A program made the translations under genes and the position numbers. The notes beneath the pieces were generated by a model. The model did not search any database. It was not told the origin of the DNA and saw nothing but the letters and a program-made list of their open reading frames with translations. This document shows, piece by piece, positions 42,128 to 50,529 of a stretch of DNA of 64,000 nucleotides. Source of the DNA: Caulobacter sp. Root655 (GTDB lineage: Bacteria > Pseudomonadota > Alphaproteobacteria > Caulobacterales > Caulobacteraceae); contig NZ_LMHC01000023.1 in assembly GCF_001427665.1 (NCBI RefSeq), positions 263,170 through 327,169 on the forward strand, in the 5' to 3' direction. Position 1 is the first letter of the stretch; every line of letters starts with the position of its first letter.

Positions 42128-43504
42128 CTAGATCTGCGCCAAGGCGAAAACGAGCAAGGCGGTGAGAAGCACGACGAAGGAGATAAGCGTAGAAGTCCAG
42201 ACGAAGAAGGTCTTGAAGACCGCCCCCACGATGCTGGAGCCGTAGGCCCCGCGCAGGGTTTGGAACAGGTTGATGGGGGTCCAGATCATCAGCAGCACGA
42301 ACCACCATTTCCGGACGGGGTCGGGCAGCACCAAGCCCAAGGCGTTGGTCAGGAACGAGAACGACAGGAGGTTGGTGGCCACGATCAGGTGGTCGTAGAT
42401 GAAGTACTGCCGCTTGTTGACGTAGACCAGCGCCAGGCTCAGCCCCAGCATCGGCAGCAGCAGCACCGCCAGGCGGTGGCCCCAGCCGAACATCACGACC
42501 ATGTAGTATTCGGGATTTTCCAGGGCCTTGGCCAAGCCGGTCTTGAACCAGTGCGCCTTCTGTCCGGGCTTGGCGTGAGCGCTCGTGGCGGCCGGCGCGG
42601 CATGGCCTTCATCGCCCGTGGTGACCACCGGGTCGCCGTGCTCGGGCGCGGTGACGGTCGTTCCGGCCTCGGGCACATTGATCGTGACGCCGCCGAACTT
42701 GCCGTTTTCGACCGAAGCCGAGCGGATCCGCTGGGCCGCGGCCTTGCGCATCTTGTCGTCGGCCTCAAGCAACTCCTGAGCGGCCAGCGGATTGGTTTGC
42801 AGGTGGTCGGCCTTGGCGATGGCCTCGGCGTAGCGGGTCTGGGCCTTGGCCACGTCGGCCTGATAGTCGATCGGAGCCTTGGCGACGGCGTCCTGGTAAT
42901 CCTTCTGGACCTTGGCGCGGTCCTCGTCCGGATCCTTCAGACTCTCGTCGCGGTCCTTGGCCGCAGAAGCCAGGATTTCGTCGCGATCCCTGGCGGCGTC
43001 GGCGAGCCGCTCGTCACGGTTCTTGGCGGCCTCGACACGCATGCGGCCGGCCTCGGCGGCCCGTCCCTGTGGCGTGGCCAGGGCCTCGGCACGCTTGTGG
43101 GCGTCTTCCTCGGCATGGTGCTGCACCGAATGGATGGCGTGCTCGGCCGCGAAAATGAACAGCAGCAGGGCCACAAGGAAGGTGCGGAACGGCGGCACAT
43201 GCCGCACGATGCGGCCTTCCATATAGTCCTTGGCCAACTTGCCAGGCTGGAAGAACAGCGCCGGCAAGGTCAGGGCCAGACGGCCGTCGAGGTGGAACAT
43301 CCCCTCGATCGCCTCCCAGATCAGATGCAGGATCGAGCGCTTGTGATTGTCGCCGTTCTGGCCGCATTCGTGGCAGTACGGGCCTTCCAGCGCCGCGCCG
43401 CAATTGGCGCAGGGCTGACCGACACCCGTGAACGGGTGCTTCTTCCGTCGCTTGAAGAACTCGGTGAACGAGTCCGCCGCCGCCGCTTCCAGTTCGCCCG
43501 TCAT
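42128..43504 (-). CDS. DUF3667 membrane protein
   Basis: 458 residues. A zinc-ribbon-like N-terminus 'CANCGAALEGPYCHECGQ' (two C-x-x-C pairs) precedes a DUF3667 segment 'RSILHLIWEAIEGMFHLDGRLALTLPALFFQPGKLAKDYMEGR' and a first helix 'TFLVALLLFIFAAEHAI'. A charged, helical region of about 130 residues rich in repeats of the type 'RDRDEILASAAKDRDE' (coiled coil) follows, then three helices at the C-terminus. Function unknown. It lies between the hydratase and the carboxylase alpha genes with only 10 and 17 bases on its sides, so it is part of the leucine operon's transcript. Confidence 0.78.
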   Translation of the reverse strand: MTGELEAAAADSFTEFFKRRKKHPFTGVGQPCANCGAALEGPYCHECGQNGDNHKRSILHLIWEAIEGMFHLDGRLALTLPALFFQPGKLAKDYMEGRIVRHVPPFRTFLVALLLFIFAAEHAIHSVQHHAEEDAHKRAEALATPQGRAAEAGRMRVEAAKNRDERLADAARDRDEILASAAKDRDESLKDPDEDRAKVQKDYQDAVAKAPIDYQADVAKAQTRYAEAIAKADHLQTNPLAAQELLEADDKMRKAAAQRIRSASVENGKFGGVTINVPEAGTTVTAPEHGDPVVTTGDEGHAAPAATSAHAKPGQKAHWFKTGLAKALENPEYYMVVMFGWGHRLAVLLLPMLGLSLALVYVNKRQYFIYDHLIVATNLLSFSFLTNALGLVLPDPVRKWWFVLLMIWTPINLFQTLRGAYGSSIVGAVFKTFFVWTSTLISFVVLLTALLVFALAQI

Positions 43505-43521
43505 ATTGCCCCTGCTCGACT

Positions 43522-44349
43522 CTAGATGGTCCAGCTGGGTTTACGGCGTTCGAGGAACGCGCGCACGCCTTCTTGTCCTTCGTCCGACACCCGCCGGCGA
43601 GCGATGCGTTTTGCCGTTTCCTCGATCAGGCCCCGGTCGATTTTCTGGTCGACCAGGTCGTTGACCAGGGCCTTGGCGTCGCCGATCGCGCCGGGGGCGC
43701 AGGCGGCGACCTCCTCGATCAGGGCGTCCTGGGCGGCCTCCAGGCCGGCGGCGTCGTCGAACACCTCGTCGACCAGGCCGTAGCTCCAGGCCGCGTCGGC
43801 GTCGAATACCCGGCCGGTGGCGAACAGCAGCTTGGCGGTGCGCGGGCCGAGCGCCGCGATCACATAGGGGCTGATGGTGGCCGGGGTCAGGCCCAGCTTG
43901 ACCTCCGAGAAGGCGAACTTGGCGTCGGCCGTGGCCAGGGCGTGGTCGCAGGCGGCGACCAGGCCGGCCCCGCCGCCGAACGCCGGGCCTTCGACCAGGG
44001 CCACGGTCAGGGCCGGGACGTCGTGCAGGGCCTTGAGCATGTGGGCCAGGCCCAGGGCGTCGTCGCGGTTGTCGTCCTCGCTCCAGTCGGCGGCCGAGGC
44101 CATCCATTCCAGGTCGGCGCCGGCGCTGAACGTCCCGCCCACCCCGCGCAGGAAGACGATCCGCACGCCCTCGGCCCCGTGCAGGGTCTCGAACGCCTGG
44201 TGCAGGGCGGCGATGGTGGCGGCGTCGAAGGCGTTCTTCTTGGCCGGACGGTTGATCCAGACGGTCACCGCGCCGCCTTCCGTGGAATCAATGTGGACCA
44301 GCGGGCTCATGGCGTCGGTGTCGGGAACCTCGGCGATCGGATTGGTCAT
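43522..44349 (-). CDS. liuC: Enoyl-CoA hydratase, methylglutaconyl type
   Basis: 275 residues, crotonase fold: 'VTVWINRPAKKNAFDAATIAALHQAFETLHG', 'VRIVFLRGVGGTFSAGADLEWM' (oxyanion hole A-G-A-D-L), 'VEGPAFGGGAGLVAACDHALATADAKFAFSEVKLGLTPATISPYV' with Glu residues in the active-site helix. Lying between the carboxylase genes, it is best read as methylglutaconyl-CoA hydratase, the step after methylcrotonyl-CoA carboxylation. The ATG used may have about 13 extra residues before a second Met; start uncertain. Confidence 0.87.
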   Translation of the reverse strand: MTNPIAEVPDTDAMSPLVHIDSTEGGAVTVWINRPAKKNAFDAATIAALHQAFETLHGAEGVRIVFLRGVGGTFSAGADLEWMASAADWSEDDNRDDALGLAHMLKALHDVPALTVALVEGPAFGGGAGLVAACDHALATADAKFAFSEVKLGLTPATISPYVIAALGPRTAKLLFATGRVFDADAAWSYGLVDEVFDDAAGLEAAQDALIEEVAACAPGAIGDAKALVNDLVDQKIDRGLIEETAKRIARRRVSDEGQEGVRAFLERRKPSWTI

Positions 44350-44432
44350 CAGATTTTCCTAGTTTTCCGGATGAAACGTAGTCCGACTCTGGCCTGGCGA
44401 CGTTGTGCGCCTTCGCATGACACTCGGTAGGA

Positions 44433-44969
44433 TCAACATTTTACCAGCGGGTCGGGGTTGGCGCCGTTCCTGGCCAGGATCGTCCAAATCTTTCTATAGT
44501 TACGGCACAACCTAACTCGATCAATGGACACGCCGGCGTCCTTCATCTCTCGTTCGAAATCCTTGGGGTTCTCTACCACCAATTGATAGGAGAAAATTCC
44601 GGTTGGGTCTGCCGATACATCATTTGCCCAATATTCTATTTCCTTTGCGTATCCAGACCCCCATATTTTTCGATCAGATTTTGCCTTCTTCAATATGAAG
44701 AAAACTTCTTCAATGTACAACATTTCTTCGCTGTATGAACTTCCGTCTTTCATTATATTTTTTATGCATTTGTCATTGTCTGAGTGTGCATGCCACACAT
44801 AAATGCATCTAAAATTTTCTTTCGCCGTTTCGTGCTCTACAAAAATTTCCCCCGAAGCGTTCAGCGCTATATCCGCTGCCAGTCGAGATTGAATCCTTAC
44901 GCTCCAGTAAGTCAGCAATAGCGCCAGCATGGCTATCAACACTCCACCGTGCTTAATAGCTATCGCCAC
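44433..44969 (-). CDS. AT-rich orphan membrane-anchored protein
   Basis: 178 residues from a GTG that overlaps the last ten bases of the small gene upstream; a longer TTG frame to 45134 reads basic, unlikely sequence. One N-terminal helix ('GGVLIAMLALLLTYWSVRIQ') anchors a 150-residue hydrophilic domain ('ASGEIFVEHETAKENFRCIYVWHAHSDNDKCIKN', 'SYSEEMLYIEEVFFILKKAKSDRKIWGSGYAKEIEYWANDV', 'YQLVVENPKDFEREMKDAG') with four cysteines. I recognise no family. Codon use and base composition are unlike the neighbours: bases 44701-44820 contain 38 G+C of 120. It sits between the hydratase and carboxylase beta genes as a likely acquired insert. Confidence 0.65.
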   Translation of the reverse strand: MAIAIKHGGVLIAMLALLLTYWSVRIQSRLAADIALNASGEIFVEHETAKENFRCIYVWHAHSDNDKCIKNIMKDGSSYSEEMLYIEEVFFILKKAKSDRKIWGSGYAKEIEYWANDVSADPTGIFSYQLVVENPKDFEREMKDAGVSIDRVRLCRNYRKIWTILARNGANPDPLVKC

Positions 44970-45115
44970 GCGCCTACGACACGCTTTTGCCTGTACTTTC
45001 GAACCACTCTTACGACGACGGTCGCTGTCACAATTAACAGCGCTATGAAAAGCACCATCGCGAGGACGTCGAAACACCGCGCCAAACCGTCGAAAAACCA
45101 CGTTTGATAGGACAC
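44960..45115 (-). CDS. Small single-pass membrane protein, 51 residues
   Basis: GTG start (45113-45115) behind TAAGGG; it reads SYQTWFFDGLARCFDVLA, then a strongly hydrophobic stretch MVLFIALLIVTATVVVRVV and a basic tail RKYRQKRVVGAWR. That is the layout of a real bitopic membrane protein with an inward basic tail (positive-inside). It begins 22 bases after the stop of the carboxylase beta gene and overlaps the start of the next gene by 10 bases, so the two form a coupled unit. No family known. Its size explains why it would be overlooked. Confidence 0.55.
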   Translation of the reverse strand: MSYQTWFFDGLARCFDVLAMVLFIALLIVTATVVVRVVRKYRQKRVVGAWR

Positions 45116-45137
45116 CCCTTACCCCCGCGTGCAATTT

Positions 45138-46745
45138 TCACATTCTAAACACACCGAAGGTTGTTTCGGCTATCGGGGCGTTGAGGCTGGCGCTGATCGC
45201 CAGGCCCAGCACGTCGCGGGTCTGGACCGGGTCGATGATGCCGTCGTCCCACAGGCGGGCGGTGGCGTGGTAGGGGTCGCCCTCGGCCTCGTAGCGGGCG
45301 CGGATCGGGGCCTTGAAGGCCTCCTCGTCCTCGGCGGCCCAGGTCTCGCCCTTGGCCTCCAGGCCGTCGCGCTTGATTGTGGACAGCACGCTGGCCGCCT
45401 GCTCGCCGCCCATCACCGAGATTCTCGAATTTGGCCAGGTGAACAGGAAGCGCGGGCTGTAGGCCCGGCCGCACATGCCGTAGTTGCCCGCGCCGAACGA
45501 CCCGCCGATCAGCACGGTGAACTTCGGCACCTCGGCCGAAGCCACCGCCGTGACCAGCTTGGCGCCATCCTTGGCGATGCCGCCGGCCTCGTACTTGCCG
45601 CCGACCATGAAGCCCGAGATGTTCTGCAGGAACACCAGCGGGATCTTGCGCTTGCAGGCCAGCTCGATGAAGTGCGCGCCCTTCACGGCGCTCTCGCTGA
45701 ACAGCACGCCGTTATTGGCCAGGATGGCCACCGGCTGGCCCCAGATGCGGGCGAAACCGCAGACCAGGGTCGTGCCGTACAGCGCCTTGAACTCGTCGAA
45801 CACGCTGCCGTCGACGATGCGGGCAATCACCTCGCGCACGTCGTAGGGCGCGCGCACGTCGGTGGGGACGACGCCATACAGCTCGGCCGGGTCATGGACC
45901 GGGGGCTTGGCCTCGTGGATCTCGGTCTCGACGCGCTTGGTGGTGTTGAGGTTGGCGACGATCGAGCGGACGATCTCCAGCGCGTGCTCGTCGTCATTGG
46001 CCACATGGTCGACCACGCCCGAGCGCCGGCCGTGGGTGTCGGCCCCGCCCAGTTCCTCGGCCGAGATCACCTCGCCGGTGGCCGCCTTCACCAGCGGCGG
46101 GCCGGCCAGGAAGATGGTGCCCTGGTCGCGGACGATCACCGTCTCGTCGCTCATGGCCGGCACATAGGCCCCGCCGGCCGTGCACGAGCCCATGACGCAG
46201 GCGATCTGGGCGATGCCCGCCGCGCTCATCCGGGCCTGGTTGAAGAAGATGCGGCCGAAGTGGTCGCGGTCGGGGAACACCTCGGCCTGGTGCGGCAGGT
46301 TGGCCCCGCCGCTGTCGACCAGATAGACGCACGGCAGGCGGTTCTGCTGGGCGATCTCCTGGGCGCGAAGGTGCTTCTTCACGGTCATCGGGAAATAGGC
46401 GCCGCCCTTCACGGTGGCGTCGTTGGCGACGATCATCACCTCGCGGCCCGAGACCCGGCCGATACCGGTGATCACGCCGGCCCCGGGAGCCTCGCCGTTG
46501 TAGAGGTCGCAGGCCGCCAGCTGGCCGATCTCCAGGAACGGCGAGCCGGGGTCCAGCAGGCGCTCGACCCGCTGGCGCGGCAGCAGCTTGCCCCGCGCCG
46601 CGTGGCGGTGGCGGGCGGTTTCCGGACCGCCGAGGGCCGCGGTCGCGACCCTTTCGCGCAGCGCCTGGGCCAGGGCCCGGTTGTGCGCGGCGTTTTTGGC
46701 GAACGACTCGCCGTTTTTGTCGATACCCGTGTTCATCTTCGGCAT
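45138..46745 (-). CDS. liuB: Methylcrotonyl-CoA carboxylase beta subunit
   Basis: 535 residues of the carboxyltransferase family: '[33 protein letters not shown]', '[85 protein letters not shown]' and '[43 protein letters not shown]'. The Q[17 protein letters not shown] motif is characteristic of methylcrotonyl-CoA carboxylase beta subunits. It transfers CO2 from biotin to methylcrotonyl-CoA. It heads the run of minus-strand genes toward the alpha subunit. The ATG at 46743-46745 or the one at 46734-46736 may be used. Confidence 0.93.
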   Translation of the reverse strand: MPKMNTGIDKNGESFAKNAAHNRALAQALRERVATAALGGPETARHRHAARGKLLPRQRVERLLDPGSPFLEIGQLAACDLYNGEAPGAGVITGIGRVSGREVMIVANDATVKGGAYFPMTVKKHLRAQEIAQQNRLPCVYLVDSGGANLPHQAEVFPDRDHFGRIFFNQARMSAAGIAQIACVMGSCTAGGAYVPAMSDETVIVRDQGTIFLAGPPLVKAATGEVISAEELGGADTHGRRSGVVDHVANDDEHALEIVRSIVANLNTTKRVETEIHEAKPPVHDPAELYGVVPTDVRAPYDVREVIARIVDGSVFDEFKALYGTTLVCGFARIWGQPVAILANNGVLFSESAVKGAHFIELACKRKIPLVFLQNISGFMVGGKYEAGGIAKDGAKLVTAVASAEVPKFTVLIGGSFGAGNYGMCGRAYSPRFLFTWPNSRISVMGGEQAASVLSTIKRDGLEAKGETWAAEDEEAFKAPIRARYEAEGDPYHATARLWDDGIIDPVQTRDVLGLAISASLNAPIAETTFGVFRM

Positions 46746-46837
46746 TAGCGAGGCATAGCCTTTTCCGTTTCGTCCCGAAAGCCGCAGTTTTTGACCTTCG
46801 ATGGCCAAGTTCAGCGGTTCAAGTTAGCGTCCCACCC

Positions 46838-48622
46838 GTGGTCACCCTGCCCGACTTCATGGCCGATACGGCCCTCGCCCGGCTCTTCGCGCAAGAACAT
46901 CGCGAAGGCGACGCCGCCTGGTTCTCCTTGCCCGGCGGCGCGACACTCTACGCGCCCGGCGAGGCGGCGGACTATCTCTACTTCCTGCGCACCGGCCGGT
47001 TGGGCGCGTTTCGGCGGGAGGAAGGCCAGGAGCCGCAGTTCCTGGGGGTGATCCGCCCCGGCGAGCCGGCCGGCGAGATGGCGATGATCGCCGGCGCCCC
47101 GCATTCGGCCAACCTGGTGGCCCTGCGCGATTCGGAAATCCTCGCCCTGCCCCGCGCCGCCTTCTTCGAGGCGGTCGAGCGCGATCCGGCGGTGATGATC
47201 GAGCTGTCGCGGCTGATGATCCGCCGGGCCCGCCAGGCCGGGGCCCACGCCTCGATCGGCGACCCGTCGGTCTACGGCTTCATCGCCGTCGAGCCTGGCA
47301 AGCTGATCCGCCCGGTCGTCGAGCGCATCGCCCACGCCATCCTGGCCCTGGGCTATTCGGTCACCGTCGAGGGGGCCGAGTCGTTGCTGGCCCCGACCGA
47401 ATGGTTCAGCAATGTCGAGCGTCGCCACGACTTCGTGCTGTACGTGGCCGAGGCCAGCGAGACCGCCTGGAAGCACGTGGTCGGGCGCCAGGTGGACCGC
47501 CTGTTCCGCGTCGGCCAGGGCGACCGCAAGCCGCCGCCGGTCATCCCGTCCTACGCCTCGGGCCCTTTGCAGGACCAGCGCCTGGTCGACCTGATCCTGC
47601 TGCAGCCGGCCAGCGTCACCCATCCGAAGGGGTCGGCCGAGTGGCTGAACGCCACCCAGGCCGCCCGCCTGTTCCATCTGCGCGAGAACGGCATGGCCGA
47701 CGTCGAGCGCCTGGCGCGGGTGCTGACCGGGCAGTCGGTCGGGTTGGTGCTGTCGGGCGGCGGAGCTCGCGCCTACGCCCATGTCGGCGCCATCCAGGCC
47801 TTGCGCGAGCGCGGCGTGCCGATCGACTTCGTCGGCGGCTCGTCGATGGGCGCCGTGGTCGCCGCCGGCCTGGCCATGGGCTGGGACGACGGCGAGATGG
47901 AGACCCGCATCCGCAAGGCCTTCGTGGATTCCAGCCCGCTGGACGACATCGCCTTCCCGCTGGTGGCCATGACCCGGGGCCTGAAGGTCAAGGCGCGGCT
48001 GGAGGAGCATTTCGACGACATCGAGATCGCCGACCTGTGGTTGCCGTTCTTCTGCGTCTCCTCGAATCTGACCTCGGGGGCCTATCACCTGCACCGCCAG
48101 GGCGTGCTGCAGGACGCCCTAAGGGCCTCGATCTCGCTGCCCGGCGTGCTGCCGCCGGTCGCCGACGGCAATTCGGTGCTGGTCGACGGCGCGGTGATGA
48201 AGAACTTCCCGGCCGACGTGATGCGCGCCTTCCAGCTGGGTCCGATCGTCGGAGTCGACGTCACGCGCGGCCGCAGCATCACCGCCGAGGACGTCGATCG
48301 CCCGGCCTCGCTGTGGACCTGGTTCTGGTCGGGCGAGTGGCGCAAGGGTCCGCCGATCGTCGCCCTGCTGATGCGGGCCGCCACGGTGTCGACCGGCCGC
48401 GACCTGACCGCCAGCCGCGAGGCCTCGGACGTGCTGATCACCCCCAAGCTCGACAAGATCGACATCCGCGACTGGAAGGCCTTCGAGCCCGCGGTCGCGG
48501 CCGGACGCACCGCCGCGGCGCTGGCGCTGGACAACCTGGGCAAGCCGGTCACCGAACTTCGTCGCCGCCCCAGCCTCGCCGACCTGGCCCGGGCCGCCGT
48601 CAGTAGCGCTGGGCGACCATGA
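46838..48622 (+). CDS. Patatin-like phospholipase with cyclic-nucleotide-binding domain
   Basis: 594 residues. N-terminal cNMP-binding domain (about 10-130: 'YAPGEAADYLYFLRTGRLGAF', 'IRPGEPAGEMAMIAGAPHSANLVALRDSEILALPRAAF'), a middle region, then a patatin domain from about 300: 'VGLVLSGGGARAYAHVGAIQALRERGVPIDFVGGSSMGAVVAA' with the oxyanion G-G-G-A-R and nucleophile S336 in G-x-S-x-G, and the dyad Asp D450 in 'VLVDGAV'. This is the bacterial NTE/PNPLA6-like arrangement; it should cleave phospholipids or lysophospholipids at the membrane. GTG start. Its end overlaps the convergent methyltransferase gene by 23 bases. Confidence 0.88.
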   Translation: MVTLPDFMADTALARLFAQEHREGDAAWFSLPGGATLYAPGEAADYLYFLRTGRLGAFRREEGQEPQFLGVIRPGEPAGEMAMIAGAPHSANLVALRDSEILALPRAAFFEAVERDPAVMIELSRLMIRRARQAGAHASIGDPSVYGFIAVEPGKLIRPVVERIAHAILALGYSVTVEGAESLLAPTEWFSNVERRHDFVLYVAEASETAWKHVVGRQVDRLFRVGQGDRKPPPVIPSYASGPLQDQRLVDLILLQPASVTHPKGSAEWLNATQAARLFHLRENGMADVERLARVLTGQSVGLVLSGGGARAYAHVGAIQALRERGVPIDFVGGSSMGAVVAAGLAMGWDDGEMETRIRKAFVDSSPLDDIAFPLVAMTRGLKVKARLEEHFDDIEIADLWLPFFCVSSNLTSGAYHLHRQGVLQDALRASISLPGVLPPVADGNSVLVDGAVMKNFPADVMRAFQLGPIVGVDVTRGRSITAEDVDRPASLWTWFWSGEWRKGPPIVALLMRAATVSTGRDLTASREASDVLITPKLDKIDIRDWKAFEPAVAAGRTAAALALDNLGKPVTELRRRPSLADLARAAVSSAGRP

Positions 48623-49376
48623 ACATCCGGGTGAACGGGAACAGCGTCACCCCGTCGGCGCGGCGCGGATAGTCGATCGCCAGCCGGGCCCGCCAGGCCG
48701 TGAGGAAGGCCGCCCGTTCGGCGGGGCCCTCCAGCGCTTCCAGATAGGGCTTGAGGCTGGTTCCCGAGGTCCAGTCGACGATCGGATCCTCGCCGCCCAG
48801 GGCGTGGACATAGGTCGTGACCCAGATGTCGAGCTCGGCGCTGAGCGGCGACAGCCAGTCGTGATAAGGCCGAGGATCGACGCCGGACCGCACCCGCTCC
48901 AGATCGACCAGGCGCGGCGCCCAGGGGCCGTTCTGGGCCACCTCGCGCAGGCTGCGCCGCCAGCCGTCGTCGGCCACCACCGGAATCTGGCAGGCCAGGA
49001 CGCCGCCGGGCGCCAGCAGGCCCATCAGGCGCGGGAACAGCGTCTCGTGATGGTCCAGCCACTGCAAGGCGGCGTTGGTGAAGATCAGGTCGGGCGGGAT
49101 TTCGGGAGCAAAGCCGGCGATGTCGCCCAGCACCCAATCGATGTCGCCGCGCATTGCCCGTCCCCGGGCCAGCATCTCGGGGCTGGAGTCCAGGCCGTGC
49201 ACCCGGGCGCCCGGATGACGGGCCGCCAGCAGGGCCGCGTGCTCCCCCGTGCCGCAGCCCAGGTCCCAGATCTCGCGAGGGCCCAGATCCCGCGGAATCT
49301 GCAGCATCAGGTCGAGCGCCGGGCGGTCGCGATAGGTCTTGTAGCGCTGGTAGACATCGGGATCCCAGGTCGGCAT
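48600..49376 (-). CDS. tam: Trans-aconitate 2-methyltransferase
   Basis: 258 residues, class I SAM-dependent methyltransferase. 'WDPDVYQRYKTYRDRPALDLMLQIP' is the Tam-specific N-terminus (P-x-x-Y-x-x-x-x-x-x-R-x-R-P), followed by SAM motif I 'IWDLGCGTGEHAALLAARHPGARVHGLDSSPEML', 'LIFTNAALQWLDHHETLFPRLMGLLAPGGVLACQIP'. Tam methylates trans-aconitate, an inhibitor of aconitase that forms from cis-aconitate. The ATG at 49374-49376 was chosen over one 27 bases upstream. The 3' end overlaps the convergent patatin gene. Confidence 0.9.
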   Translation of the reverse strand: MPTWDPDVYQRYKTYRDRPALDLMLQIPRDLGPREIWDLGCGTGEHAALLAARHPGARVHGLDSSPEMLARGRAMRGDIDWVLGDIAGFAPEIPPDLIFTNAALQWLDHHETLFPRLMGLLAPGGVLACQIPVVADDGWRRSLREVAQNGPWAPRLVDLERVRSGVDPRPYHDWLSPLSAELDIWVTTYVHALGGEDPIVDWTSGTSLKPYLEALEGPAERAAFLTAWRARLAIDYPRRADGVTLFPFTRMFMVAQRY

Positions 49377-49515
49377 CGGCCCTCCACGGTCAAGCTGCGA
49401 CAATCGGTCCGCCTATTTGGCCCGACCCGTCGCTTTTGTCGCATGGGTCTGGAACGCAACCATGCCTATGTTTGGTCAAGGCGCTCATCCAACGCGCCAC
49501 AGGAAGGAAACCGCC

Positions 49516-49647
49516 GTGAACCGCGCCGTCGCCATCGCCATCGCCGCCAAGGTCCCGACTTTGAACGTGCACCGCGCGGGCATGCTGGTTCTCAACACCG
49601 GTTTCTGGACCCTCATCATCCTGGTCGGGCGAGCCCTCTACGCCTGA
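49516..49647 (+). CDS. Small hydrophobic protein
   Basis: 43 residues with GTG start behind a strong AGGAAGGAAA ribosome binding site, six bases away. It reads NRAVAIAIAAKVPTLNVHRAG then MLVLNTGFWTLIILVGRALYA, a short amphipathic N-terminal part followed by a hydrophobic helix to the C-terminus. It looks like a tail-anchored small membrane protein. I know no family. It is free-standing between the methyltransferase gene and the secreted protein gene. Confidence 0.55.
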   Translation: MNRAVAIAIAAKVPTLNVHRAGMLVLNTGFWTLIILVGRALYA

Positions 49648-49770
49648 CGGTGATGATGCGGCCCCGGGTCGCGCTTATTCCCCCTTTGCGCGACCCGGGA
49701 GTGCCCGGCGCGCCTTGGCTTCAATCCAAGGTCGAGCTATGAACTCCCGAAGACTTTCGGGGAAAAAAGC

Positions 49771-50082
49771 ATGAAAAGATGGGTTTCCGCGCTCCTTGGC
49801 GCGGTCGGTGTTCTGTCGGTCGCCTCGCCAGCCGCCGCCTATAGCGAATGCGAGGCCAAGGTCCTTGGCGCCTTCTACTCGCTGGAAGGCTATATCTGGA
49901 TCAACCTGGACAATGGCGGTGGCGCGGCGGTCGTCGATAAGACCGACCCGAACAGGGAAGCCTACCTCTCGATCCTGCTCACCGCCCGGGCGACGAACAA
50001 GCCGATCAGGATCCGCTTCAACCACGACGCCTCCACATGCACCACGACCAACTACGACATCACCGGAATCTGGATCCCGTAG
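49771..50082 (+). CDS. Small secreted protein
   Basis: 103 residues with a clear signal peptide (WVSALLGAVGVLSVASPAAA, cut after AAA near 23). The mature part of about 80 residues, 'YSECEAKVLGAFYSLEGYIWINLDNGGGAAVVDKTDPNREAYLSILLTARATNKPIRIRFNHDASTCTTTNYDITGIWI', has two cysteines likely to form a disulphide and a beta-rich pattern. I recall no function; proteins of this kind occur in proteobacteria as hypothetical secreted proteins. It stands alone. Confidence 0.7.
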   Translation: MKRWVSALLGAVGVLSVASPAAAYSECEAKVLGAFYSLEGYIWINLDNGGGAAVVDKTDPNREAYLSILLTARATNKPIRIRFNHDASTCTTTNYDITGIWIP

Positions 50083-50280
50083 CCGACTTCCCGTCCTCGT
50101 TGGCTCCTGGACGGCGCCGTGGGCACATGGCCATCACGACGACAGAAAGGCTATCCCGCTGCCCTGAACTTCGGCGCCGCGACGTTGCGGCGTAGTGTCG
50201 CCATATTACCCTCTTTGCAGAACCGCCGATCGGCGCCCATATTCCTCTTGTGTTGTTCAACAACTGAAAGGAGGTGACCA

Positions 50281-50346
50281 GTGTCTCATTGTCTCCAACC
50301 GAGGTCGCGAGTGACCTGGAGCCTGAAGAACGAGGTTTCCAACTGA
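50281..50346 (+). CDS. 21-residue sORF with very strong RBS
   Basis: GTG start preceded by GAAAGGAGGTGACCA (50266-50280), which has a 12-base exact match (GAAAGGAGGTGA) to the complement of the 16S rRNA 3' end, far more than needed. It encodes SHCLQPRSRVTWSLKNEVSN and stops at 50344-50346. A strong intrinsic terminator follows at 50401-50432, so the unit is a short transcript of its own. No gene downstream would make this a leader peptide. It could be a translated small protein, an RNA that titrates ribosomes, or a dual-function RNA. I recognise no family. Confidence 0.5.
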   Translation: MSHCLQPRSRVTWSLKNEVSN

Positions 50347-50400
50347 GGGCGTTGAACGCCTAAGGTTCAAGTCACGCCGCGACGCGGCTACGACGATGGA

Positions 50401-50432
50401 GGGCCGCCCCGAGCAATCGGGGCGGCCCTTTT
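50401..50432 (+). terminator. Strong intrinsic terminator after sORF
   Basis: GGGCCGCCCCGA (50401-50412), loop GCAA, TCGGGGCGGCCC (50417-50428), then TTTT and, one base later, another ATTTT. A perfect 12-base GC stem with a tetraloop, about 55 bases after the sORF stop. No other plus-strand gene precedes it closely, so it belongs to the sORF transcript. Confidence 0.92.
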
Positions 50433-50441
50433 CATTTTGAT

Positions 50442-50527
50442 GCTCCCCTTTTGGAGGAGCTGTCGCGAAGCGACCGAGGGGGTAGGCCCCCTCCGGCCCT
50501 CCGGGCCACCTCCCCCAAAGGGGGAGG
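50442..50527. repeat. Multi-hairpin intergenic repeat, second copy
   Basis: CCTCCCCC (50509-50516) pairs over AAA with GGGGGAGG (50520-50527), and GTCGC-gaa-GCGAC (50462-50474) forms a second hairpin. The design (a C/G-run hairpin plus a short trinucleotide-loop hairpin and GGCC-rich spacers) matches the element at 2707-2834 in mirror order. It lies directly after the isovaleryl-CoA dehydrogenase stop codon. Confidence 0.75.
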
Positions 50528-50529
50528 AT

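Noticed and set aside
44433-45134. TTG-started 233-codon version of the AT-rich orphan
   Set aside because: Its first 55 residues are read from the other frame of the small gene at 44960-45115, which has the better composition and a GTG with SD-like sequence; the shorter GTG start at 44969 is preferred.
50390-50441. A 14-codon ATG frame over the terminator
   Set aside because: It consists of the terminator stem itself and has no ribosome binding site.
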